The notes beneath the pieces were generated by a model. The model worked only from the letters and a program-made list of their open reading frames with translations, had not been told where the DNA came from and ran no database searches. The translations under genes were made by a program, and so were the position numbers. From positions 429,501-493,500 of the forward strand of contig CALSFV010000251.1 in the NCBI GenBank assembly GCA_943737045.1: a stretch of 64,000 bases of DNA, read 5' to 3'. This DNA is from Parapristionchus giblindavisi (Eukaryota; Nematoda; Chromadorea; Rhabditida; Diplogasteridae). The number at the start of each line of letters is the position of its first letter. Positions within the stretch are counted from its first letter, which is position 1. Positions 13,085-25,000 of the stretch are shown here, piece by piece.

Positions 13085-16000
13085 TTAGAAGAGATTTTGA
13101 AGAATGAAATAGAGCACAAAAGAGGGTATAGCGAAGAGAAGAATCACATGGGATATTCCGATATGACGAAGATGCCACAGTGAGCCTCCGGTGCGAGACG
13201 GATTCGTTCCCTACAATGGACTTAATTTGACGGTGCTATGATACTAATGCAACAAGTCGAAATGATACCAATAATAATAAGATTGATAAATGGTTCTGTA
13301 TGCGTTTGGTGTTTATGAGTGGGTGAAGTTTGTGAAACAAGAAAGCATTGTTATTGTATTTCTTTGTGTGTGATCATAATCACTGATTGCTTAAAGGTTC
13401 ACCCGAGCTAATTTGGCTCTCCGCTTTGCAACGCTCTATCTCTTTTTTTGTTTACGAGAGAGTGTTGCCAGGGCGTAGAGTTTCACAATTAACACGGGGT
13501 GTGTCTTTAACGTTACCCAAAAATCGATCAACTACCGTGTACCTTGACAATTCTATCTTCGATGGTGAATATGGCCTCCCTGGCGCCACTCCACGGATGC
13601 GGTCCTCGCACGCGATAGAAGTACGAGGCAACGGGAGCGAGCAGACAGTGAGCGGCCATTGCGGGGTCGGAGAGCAGGAAGGTGTACCTGGAAATGGGGT
13701 AACAGTTGGGGAATATTGATTTTCCCGTTTCATTATATCATAACCAGATACAATACAATACAATATCGAGCACAGAATCATTGGGAGGGAATGCGCGCCA
13801 TCAAACGACTGAATAGTCCGGGAGATATGACTTTTCGAATTTCCAGATAATTGATTTTAAAAAAAATGCATACCAAGCTGGAGGAGCGGCCCCGATCAGC
13901 TCTGCTAGCTCGTCCATATATGAGATGTAGTCGACCTGAATTTCACATATCAATCAATAATTCAATATTACAAATCAATATTATCAATTACAATTAATAA
14001 TAAAACACTATATCTATCATGAACGCATTGTGGCCAATATTCAAATAATCAATAAATAAATCAATACATTGATTAACCTGTATCGTATGCCTTCTAGAAT
14101 TGACGTAGCGTGCAGCCATCTCTTGCTGCTTCCTCTTCATCACTTCTCTTCTCTCGTGCTGAGATTATCGATTGATTATTCATTATGAATATAAGTTATT
14201 GATTTATTTATTATCATGCAAATATTATCAATTGACCAATCATTAAATATATGAATTATTAATTGATTTATTATCATACAAAGATTATCGATTGATTTTT
14301 GATCATTTAAAGACACGTTATTGATTGATTAATCCTTCAAATATAATATAATTGTTGGTCGCATATCAGACGAATACCTTAGAAGGCAGTGTACTTCCAC
14401 CGGCTAGGACATCGAGTACGACGCGCACTTGCATTTCGGATATCGGTATGACGGAACCGCATGGCTGAAATCAATCAATCTTTCAATCGTTAGATCTATT
14501 TATACAAGGCTTGAGATGGATGGGATGAAATGGATATTTTTTGAGAAAGTTCGACGCCAGAGGCAAATACTTTGATTTTCATTATTAGATTAATGAAATT
14601 TAGTTATGTTCGTGATAATTATTTTGAGTATACCTTCATGAATCGGGTTTTTTTCGTGTTTGAGCATTTTTATGAACCTGGATTTCACATGCCATCTTTT
14701 GTTGATAATTGTTAAAGCAAAGCAAGAAAATCGACTGACGATGGTCATTATTAACAGTCAAAGATAAGAGACAGCAAAACATGTGGTTCATGAACAGAGA
14801 CCATCCTAGAGTCTAGGATTGTCCACTCCGATTAGTTTTCTCTTGGGGCGTGCTCGGTTCACTGGCGAAAACTCTCTCAATGGACGGTGTGAGCCGCGAG
14901 TGAAATCAACAACCACAGCGTTCTCATGACTTTCAAAGCAAGAACGACCGCTCAACATACAAACTCTCTCGAATACAATGGTCTCTCCTTTGTCTTGCTT
15001 TGGAAGAAAAATGGCTTGGACCAGAATACTGTGCAACTGGGAACAGTGAGAGTGCAAAGAGGACAATTTGATCTCTGCTGTTCATAATTTTCATAAATTT
15101 GAGTTACAATTCTCCCGGAATTTTGTGCATACACTTTCGCTGTAATCAAAAAAAAAGTTGTCTTTCGCCTAAAATAAAATCGCAGAGTTGGGGCTCTAAC
15201 ACGCATAACGCACATTTCAAAATGAATCAACATCCCGACAAGCCCGGGTCCAGGCAGAACATTTTCACCGAAAGTAATTCTTTAAAAAAAATCAAAATGA
15301 CGATGTGTGTAGTTTGGGATGCTAGAAATGTTGCTCATGCGAATAATAGTTTGCATCACATCATAGACGAAACTAAGCTATCTGCCGATCACGACGATAC
15401 TGATGTCTGGGCGGGGTTTCATGGTTCGACTTATCGGGTCTGGGCTATCACTACGGATTTGGTGGTAACCCTCCACATCAGCGTAGCGATGAGAGCGCTC
15501 GTCTTCACTGTACTGTTGCTTGCATCGAACACCCTAGCAGAAGCACCATCGGAGGAGAACCCATGGGGAGACTACGCGGCGTATTGTCGCGCCGATGAGT
15601 CACCATATCTTTATGATAGCGCGGATTCGACCCAGGTTAGTACAATTCAATTTATAATAATAATAATACTATTAATTTAATAATAATTCAATAACTTAAA
15701 TTAGCACTATTGCCTGATGTGATAAATTGAATGAAAACCATGCTACAGTATTCTAATAAAATTTCACCTCAAATGCGTAGTTAAGATTCTCTCGTGTTAC
15801 CCATACTGGGGATATGCATATTCATGCTAACGCTAGTAGGAATTAAAATAATAATAATTTCCCTCAAAAGATGCGCCCTGCAGAAAAAAATTAATTAAAA
15901 TTGTTGATTGGTTGTATGATGAGTAGAGGACTTAAATATTCAATGATTATTGTTATTGATCGATCTTTTGATTTGGCAGGTCAAATGGCACGATATCAAC

Positions 16001-19000
16001 CTCGATCTTGAACCACACCAAATGTGGCACGAGGTGGCTACACTCTACAAGGACAAGGTTCAATTTCTTATCTATCCCAATGCGTATTATGATCATGCGA
16101 AAATAACGTGCTAGCAGCTCATCATTGACCATCGGAAAATAACACAAATTATTTTTTTTGTTACATATTATTTTAATTAAAATAAATGGTACTGATATGC
16201 ATAATAGTATATGAAGGAATCGAGCAGCACAATACCTTCTTTACAGGATGTATAATACTTTGGAATTGTTAATTATTTTGAATTTGTATTTGAAAATATA
16301 AAAGGAGCCTCGAGCGAAATATTTGCAAATTCGAACAGAGCTTGCAAAGGAAACCGTCAATGTGTGGTCGTGGTTTGCAATGGTATTTTTGGTGTGGTTG
16401 ATAATGTGAAACCTTTCCACGGAACAAATATAATTTCATAGTATCGATTCTTAGAATGACCAATTTGTAGGACAGCGCATTTGGCAGCTGATAAAGTCGT
16501 ATTCCAAGTGTGACTCCAATCGACAATATCTGGCTTCAGACGGTTTGGAGGGTAAAAATTGTTTCATTACAATCGACTCTGCAATCAATGCTCAAGTAAA
16601 TGTTTTAGTTGAAACTTATAGTAAATACTGATAATGTCCGAGGGAATCCTCCCCCCCCCCTCATTATCAGCACTCACCCCCCCCCCCCCCCCCACCCCGC
16701 CATATTTTCTCTTTATTTTTTCAGATGATCAAAGCCATTGGCGTCGTGCAAACCATGGTCGTAACCGTTGCCGGAGACGACGCATGGGGCATGCTGGTCG
16801 ACCTGATGGCTGGAGCACCGGACAAGCTGACTGACCCATACAAGGAGGAGATCAAAGTGCGCTAATTTTTCGCATGTTATATAATATAATATAATATTCA
16901 TTCCTTCAATAGAACACATCGAGGTGGGATATATCTGTTAGATAAGTCTTTTGAAGGATGTCCAGGATGCTATATTATTCGTTCAAAAGTTTAAAAGGAT
17001 ATTTTTGGTATAAGAATAGTCCAATATTGTCTTTTGAATGAATTTCTTTATCATCACACACCGAGCTAATTTTTTGAAACTCTCGGCTTTGGCAATGTTC
17101 TCTGGCTTCATTTGTTTACGAAAGAGTATTACCAATGCAGAGAATAAAATTAGCTCGAGATATGTCTTAAAATATAGGCAATACAAAGAAAACGAAATAT
17201 GCACACCAATATTTCAGGCTATGGCTGATCTAACGGGAATAGCCATTGAAGAACTCACGCTGCTCAATCTATTTTACGAAATCTCAAAGGCATGCACGTC
17301 AATTGTAGCCATGGACCCGAATGGAAAAATCTTTCATGGAAGGTCAGTTATTTTAGGTCGACATATGACAAGATATTTTTTGTCTGGATCTCGTGTTTTG
17401 CACGTTCCCTCATCATTCTCTAACTTGTTCTAATGAAGGACTCAAAATTAGTTCCGCCGATGATTTTGCTGATTCTTTCAGAAACTTGGACTTTGGACTG
17501 TTCTTCCTTTGGGATACGACTAACCACGAATGGGAGCTTACGGCTGCTTTGAGGTTTGAAAATTATCCATACACGGATTCGAATTTTCGTAAATAAATCA
17601 TTCAATTCACAGTGATCATTCCGATTTTGTGTTCTACATTAATTTTTCAGAGATCTAACGGTCAACTACAAACTTCATAAAAGATGGAAAACTTCTATTT
17701 AAGGCCGTGACTTTTGCGGGACATCTAGGCATCCATCCTTTCAGGTCAAAACTTCAAGGTTTAAAAATCAATTAATACATGCAAAGAAACTAATTTGAAA
17801 AGAGCTCTGCTAGCCACACTCTCTCGTGTGCAAAGTAAGTTTGAGCATATGGTCAGAGCGTATTCCCTTAAAGGCGCATTCTATGATATTTTTAACCCTC
17901 GCTCTCACAACGCTCTCTAGTAGGCAAAGAAAGCTAGAGAGCGTTGCCAGAGCGGAGAGTTTCAATGTAGCTCGGGGTGTTGCTTTGCAGGTGTTCGCCC
18001 GAATGCCTATACCGTATCTACTGACACTCGATTCGGATCAGCGATGGACGCGCTCACTGATTTCTTCGCGAACGGACTTCAAGGAAAGCAGTTCCTTCTG
18101 TACGCCTACAGGGATATGTTTACCAATATTGCAACTTTCGACGAGGTGAGTGGTTGTTAAATAGTTTTTAAAGGCTCACCCCAGGCTAATCTTACCCTCC
18201 GCTCTGGCCACAATCTCTCATGGACCATGAAAGTGAGAGAGTGTTGCCAGAGCAAAGAGTTTCAAATTAGCTCGGGATGTCACTTTAACAAATTTTATGA
18301 AATTCATATAATTTTTTGTATAAAACCAGCAATGATTCAAATTTGTTGTCGAAATTCAGACGATATTATATAGGCACGAGAGTACATCAAAACTGTTCCT
18401 CTGCTTTGAACAATGCATTTTGGTTAATACGATGTCCTAAATATTTTATTTGCCTTATTGAAACGCAATATTTAGGCCCGTGAATACATCAAAACCGTTC
18501 CTTTGCTCGCACCAGGATACGTTATCATGGGATCGACTGACACCGGAGTGATCATCACTCGATCGGAGAATGGAACTGACCATGAACAGGTAACGATTAT
18601 TCAGTGAAAATTTATCGATGGATGAATTACTCCGATCGAAAATCCCGAATATACCAGAGTTCTCGTTATTTGAAATGAAAAAAATACTGTGTTTTTAAAA
18701 CGGAATTTTCCAAAGTTGTTTCATCGATTTCCAAATAACATACAGGACGATCACAATATTACGAATGCTCTGCATTTTCTATCTAGTCTATTCAGGTATG
18801 AAAAACTCAAACTATTTTCAGGTTATCGATAAGACGAAAACGAATGGATGGTACGTGCTGCAGACAAACTATGACTGGAATGAGCCCGATATCTTTCTCG
18901 ATGATCGAACGTGAGCACATATTGAATATTAATCCTTCGAGAGCTAAATGTATTTTGAAATTTTCTTATTGCGGAGAATACACTCAGCGTCAACGTAACG

Positions 19001-22000
19001 AGCGATTTCGAAACAAAGCTGGCAAATGTCCAGTATGAAGGAACATCCTTACAAGGGGAAGCTCCCAACTTGTCCTGGCCATATGAGCTGGCAATAGCAT
19101 AACTAGAATCAGTTTTCGATGCTTATTACGCATCCGTATTCAGAAAGTGCCTAATCGACCTCTGTTTCGAGAAAATCGGTATTGAAATTTGGCTTGTTAA
19201 TTCGAAAATTCGTGTGGTTTCCCTCACAAACTATCTGGATTGCATCGGAAAGATCCGGTGATGAAAGGTAGACTACTGCGAGAGTTTATAGATGAGTTCA
19301 CCAGCCCTCCCGTACGGTTTGCTCAGTAAACCACACGAATTTCCGAATCAAAATATCGATTTCCTCGAAACTCAGGTCGATTAGGCACTTTCTGAAAACG
19401 GATTCGTAATCAGCATCGAAAACTGATCCTAGTTATGCTATTGCCATCGCATATGGCCAGGACAAGTTGCGAGCATCCCCTTGTTAGCTATGTTAGCTTG
19501 TTAGCCTCTCCACTCTGGTAACACTCTCTCGTAGACAAAGAAAGAGAGAGAGCATTACCGGAGCGAACAGTTTCAAATTAGCTCAAGTGATTTTTTTAAA
19601 GATTGAGTTTGTGCAGAACAATAAATTATATTTTCGTTTCACAGTATCCCCGGCGACAATTGCATGCAGAATCTGACCCAAGCGAGAGTGGGCAAGGCCG
19701 GACTCTATCAGGTACTAACACAAGTTTTATATTTATACTATAATATCTAGCAATTGTAACGCCCCACAGCGTTCTCATGGCTTTCAAAGCAAGAACGACC
19801 GCTCAACATACAAACTCTCTCGAATACAATGGTCTCTCCTTTGTCTTGCTTTGGAAGAAAAATGGCTTGGACCAGAATACTGTGGCCCACGAGCTAAATT
19901 TACCTGGTAAATTGATTCTAACTGCGCCGTCTTGCGTTTGACTAAATTATCATAAAATTAAAAAGTGTCGAAAAGAAGGCAAAACAAAAATCTTGAAAGG
20001 AGTTTTCTCGTTGCAGGTTCTGAGCAGCAAGACCACTCTGAACAAGTCCACTGTTTACACTTCCATCATGTCGGTATGTACATAGCACAGCATTATGTTC
20101 ATTTTGAAATGCAGAAAAAAACATATTCTCTCTCAAAACTGATAAGTTCTCGCACATCTGAATTCCAAAGAAAAATGGCTCACACCAGAATATTTTGTAT
20201 ACGCAAACAATTGCTGTTTTCTCATTAATAGTACAAAAATTTAGAAAAACCGGAAATTCATTTCCCTTCTTTCCTTTTGTCAGTAATAAGTGTTAATCGA
20301 ACAAATAAATAAATAAATTCAGGTTGATGACGGCACAATTGAAACCTTCCTACGGAAATGTGAAGACCCTTGTTGGTTTGTGTAAACGATGAAAGGAGTT
20401 GTTTAAAATTCAGTTTCTTCATCAAAGAATAAATAATTTTTTTCTCATTGCTCAAGCAAATCAAAAAAATGTGTTATTTTTTAAAGATTTTTTTAAAGAT
20501 CCATAAAAACAAAAAAAAACATTTACTGCACAAAGATGAGAAGTAGTGTGGAAGCATCGTAGTCACCGTTTTTGTCTTGGTTGCACTTTTCAATTTTGAA
20601 CGGTTTGACCCGAAAAAATTGGTCTCAAACCAGGCTGAGTCAAATCATGGCTGGTGTGTCATCCGATGCGTGGGCGGAGCTTCAACTGTTGCTTCTCGCT
20701 TATCATCACTATTTGTATTGACAACAGCACAATATTCTCGATTAAATGCAAGTATTCACCTCATAATATTGCAGTTTATCTATCTCTATCTGTTTTTTTT
20801 CAATTAAGGCACACCCGAGTATATTTGAAATTCTCCTCTCTGGTATTTAATGTTCTCTCGCTTTCTTTTTTTGCGAGAGAGTATTGCCAGAGCGGAGTAA
20901 GCTCGATTGTGACATTAAGGCTAACAATATTTCACATACTACTATTGTTTCTACTGTTATCTGCACAACGCTTGTTGCTATTACTATTACTGCTATTATT
21001 GTTTCTAATCTTATTATCCCCATCCCAGTCAACCTGATCCATCGACTTGCTTGTATGGCTTTTGTACAAGTGAGTAATACAAATATTTGTAAGTGGTAGG
21101 ATGAAGGCGCTGATCTTCGCTCTACTTCTTCTAGTTCCCTGTATAACAGCCGAAGCGCCTTCGGACGAGAATCCTTGGGGAGACTTCGCGGCGGTATGTC
21201 GAGCGGATGAGACGCCATATCTCTTTGACAGCGCAGATTCGAGTCAGGTAGGAGCAGAGTTTTATCAATTTCTTAAAAATAAGTATTTTTTCATTGGATT
21301 TCTGTGCGAATATGCATTGTCAACATTTTTATTCAGCTCGTATAATGACTTTTATGAACAGTGTGGCACGAATCGTGCTGGTGCTTTGACTTAAATTAGA
21401 GCCAAACGGATCCTAGTATATTCGTTTGGTTTCATAAGCAAAGCTGCCGAAACTACATTATCATCTTTAAATTTTATGTGCATGCAGTGGGTCTCAAGAA
21501 ATGTCCACATGCATTATTACATTAATGATTCTCTTATTCGCTTATTCATTCTTCGTTTCAAATGTTGTCACCTCTTTATTGGATGTATGATAAATAAATA
21601 AATAAATAAATATTGGGTTAGTCGCTTTCTTACAGGTGAAATGGCACGATATCAACCTCGATCTTCCACCTCACGAAATGTGGGCAGACGTGGCTACACA
21701 GTACAAAGACAAGGTGGGGGCTTATCTCTCACGTTGCCTGTTATGGTCGAACCATAACAAGCGCACAATGAGCGCACATCGAAAGGAAAGAATGCACCAA
21801 AAGAAGTGGAATATAAATAATACATGATTCATATAAAAATTAAGTGTTAAAATGTAAAGGTAAATCCCGTTATTCAAGTCATGCAAGGAAACCAAGAGAA
21901 ATAGGTGTTATCCACGTAAATAAGACCTGAGAAGTGTTATATTTTACACTTTTCGAACGCAAAAAAGTGTTAAATATAACACATCTCAGGTCTTATGCTA

Positions 22001-25000
22001 CGTGGATAACACTTAATTATCTATGTCGACTGCACCAAAAGAAGTGAGGTCTAATAAATGATTAATGCGGGTATACTGAGTTACCGTCATAGTGTGGATA
22101 GTGGAGGGTGGTCATGACCAATAAACGGGTCTTCATAACCTATTGCATAATTAAGCACAAGACTATCTACTACATGATACCGACAAACATCCACATATGA
22201 AACTTGACTATGCTGTATGTTACATTATAGATCGCAAGTTCTTGAGAATATTTCAGATGGTCAAAGCTATTGGAGTGGTCCAGACTATGGTAGTCATGTT
22301 CGCCGGAGACGACGCCTGGGGAGCTCTAGTGAATCTCATGTCTGGAGCTCCAGACAAGTTGACCGATCCGTACAAAGAGGAGATTAAGGTAGGGTAGGGA
22401 CCGTAGGGTCGATGTGACATACTAGGCGGTGACGTCAGCATCAAATTTAGTTCATAACTTACAGACACACCCCAAGGTAGTTTTACTCCCTGCATTGATA
22501 ATAGCAGACAAAGACAGCGAGAGAGTGTTGCCAGAGAAGAGAGTTTCAAATTAGCTTGGGGTGTCACTTTAAATCGAAGATGTGTTATTCGCTGTATTGC
22601 AATATGATAATGATATATTACAATTAGAGATGCCTGATATTTTAGGCCATGGCTGATCTAACTGGAATTGCCATTGAAGAGCTCACCCTACTTAATCTCT
22701 TCTATGAAATTTCCAAGGGATGCACTTCAATCGTAGCTATGGATCCTAATGGAAAGATCTTCCACGGAAGGCAAGTCATTTTGGGTCTACATAAGACAAG
22801 AAATTTTGCATGGATTTCTGGTTTTGCACACTCTCTCATCATTCTTTAACTTGTTTTAATAAAGTTCTAATGGAAAGATCTTACATGGAAGGTTAACCAA
22901 AGTCTCACTGTCTGACTCTCTCGTTTTGCACGATCACTCGCTTTTCTCTAACCTTCTCGAACTATTGACCGTTCGCGTTTTTTTACAAAGTTTCAAAGGA
23001 GAAACCTCATGGCAACCCAGCTACGAAAATAAACCCATTATTGTGCGTATAAAATGTACTTGCATAGCAAAATGACAAACGGGCTCTAACGTAAGGAACG
23101 GAAGGCTAGATCTCGCCCAACTCTCGATTGTCTCTCCGCTGCCTTTCACCTAACCCGGCTGACCTTCGCCGCGCGCTATTTGATATAAAAGAAAATCGGC
23201 ATAGTTTCTGAACCATGCAAAACAATAAATAGTCTTTTCTACGAATAAAACAAGTGATTTTTATAAGCTCAATAAAAGCTGATAAAGTTGATTCAATGTC
23301 AATGTTAAGTGGTTTTTTTCCTCCTAAAAGGTTATGTGCTTGATAAAGGACATTGAAATTTCAGGAACCTGGACTTTGGAATGATGTTCGTGTGGGATAC
23401 TCCCAATCACGAATGGGGACTCACGGAGGCATTGAGGTTTGGAAACAATAATTATTAAAGGCGGTATCGAAGCTAAATTAACTCTCCTCAATACATAATA
23501 CTCTCTCGTAGACAAAGAAAGCGAGCGAGCATTGCCATTGCGTAGAGTTTCACAAATCACCTCGGGGTATAAATCAAATAAAATAATAATAAATAACGTA
23601 TTATTTTATTTATAGTAAATAAATAAATAACGTAAATAACGATTATATTATATTAGATTATATTTGTTATTTATTTACATCGTTATTTATTTACGTTTAT
23701 AAAGTAATCAAATAAAATAATAACGATTGCAATTAGGTTAGGTTAGGTTACAAAAACCTGAACTTTTCAGAGATCTCACAGTTAACTACAACTTCATAAA
23801 GGATGGAAAGGTTCTATTCAAGGCGGTGACATTTGCCGGACATCTTGGCATTCTTTCAGGTCAGATACAAGTCCCAAATCTAATTTGGTTTGATTCTTTA
23901 CTTTCAATAAATTGTAAAATAACGGTTGACGGTATGGACAATACGGCGAGTTACAAATCCCCTTTGGGCATGTTTTATGCAATAAATATTAATCTATTAA
24001 AGCTTAAAACAATTATACCCTTCTACTACTCATTATATTTGATGAAAATAAACTAAAATTGAAATAAAATGAATTAATGCTCGATGATAAGCTTGCAGGT
24101 GTTCGCCCGGGCGCCTACACTCTATCTACGGACACCCGATTCGGTACGGCGATAGACGCGCTCACTGATTTCTTCGCCAATGGACTCGAGGGACGGCAGT
24201 TCTTGCTCTATGCCTACAGAGATATGTTCACCAACATTGCCACTTTCGACGAGGTGAGACAATGTTTATCTTAACTGAGCGCAAAATATTTTATTTGCCC
24301 TATACATATTGGGGTAGCGTTTGTGCAGGATGAAATACAGTTCTTGAGCATAAATTCCTGCAAATTACTGCAGTAGACCACCTTGTTAGGTAGAGATTTG
24401 TTTAGTACTCCGACACGAAATACTCATAATGATACGGTTCAATGAAATGATTTTGAGAGCGTGACCCAAAAGCCCGTAGTCATCTCTCCGTAATTCTGTT
24501 GCACCTTGAAAGAGTGGCGTGAAAGGCTACTACTGTACAATTAAAGGGAGCGATACCTTTCTCAATGGCCTCTTCATTGCGTACCCTATTTCTCTGTTCT
24601 CTAACAACGAGATAGCATTCCAAGTCGAAGAGACCATTGAGAGAGAGAGGTTGCACTCCCATTAAGGCCCGTGAGTACATCAAAACCGCGCCTCTGCTCG
24701 CTCCTTCATACGTTATCATGGGCTCGACGGACACCGGAGTGATCATCACTCGATCGGAGAATGGAACGGATCATGAACAGGTATCGATAACTCCACGAAG
24801 TTGGACGTTAAAGGGACATCATGAGCTGGATTTAAACTATCCGCTGTGGCCACACAATCTCATTTTCTTTGTCCGAGGGAGCATTTCCAATGCGGGGAAT
24901 AAAAGTAGCTCTAGGTGTGTCCTTTAGAGAGTAAAACAATAAAAATTTCCTGCTAATTTTTCACTACTTTAGGTCAAACTTGGTTTGTTTTGAAAGAAAT

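Larger units (their letters stand above)
15489..20385 (+). pseudogene. Acid ceramidase copy 1, frameshifted
   Basis: The same 12-exon structure as the intact copy at 21101-26941: 15489-15635, 15980-16057, 16725-16856, 17218-17342, 17482-17553, 17651-17744, 17991-18145, 18476-18589, 18822-18910, 19645-19711, 20017-20073, 20323-20385. It has a signal peptide (MRALVFTVLLLASNTLAEA), the catalytic KACTSIVAMDPNGKIFHGR, NLDFG and QTNYD...DDRT. Exon 6 is 94 bp against 89 bp in copy 2: one extra A (AACTACAAACTTC against AACTACAACTTC) and four extra bases near the donor. The reading frame therefore hits TAA at 17700-17702 and would give only about 200 residues, losing the Asn and Arg near the C-terminus. 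All other exons stay open and similar to copy 2, so the lesion is recent or is a sequence error. AATAAA lies at about 20429. Confidence 0.85.

Noticed and set aside
13085..14464. Third, truncated FMO gene rather than the 3' half of FMO-B
   Set aside because: Exons 12-16 begin exactly where FMO-B exon 11 stops, match phases and nothing is duplicated, so a single gene is simpler. Transcripts would settle it.
14806..15233. Conserved minus-strand frame QAIFLPKQDKGETIVFERV, also at 31661-31915
   Set aside because: It lies within the family D repeat. Conservation is due to copy identity, not to a protein.
15099..15680. 193-residue frame running into ceramidase copy 1
   Set aside because: The upstream part lacks coding character. 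The start at 15489 gives a clean signal peptide matching copy 2.
16634..16834. Open frame with a proline run overlapping ceramidase exon 3
   Set aside because: It is a shadow in another frame, created by the poly-C tracts. The real frame is set by the exon and its acceptor.
23740..23756. TTAGG-like short repeat resembling telomeric sequence
   Set aside because: Only about three units and not the nematode TTAGGC type; no array.
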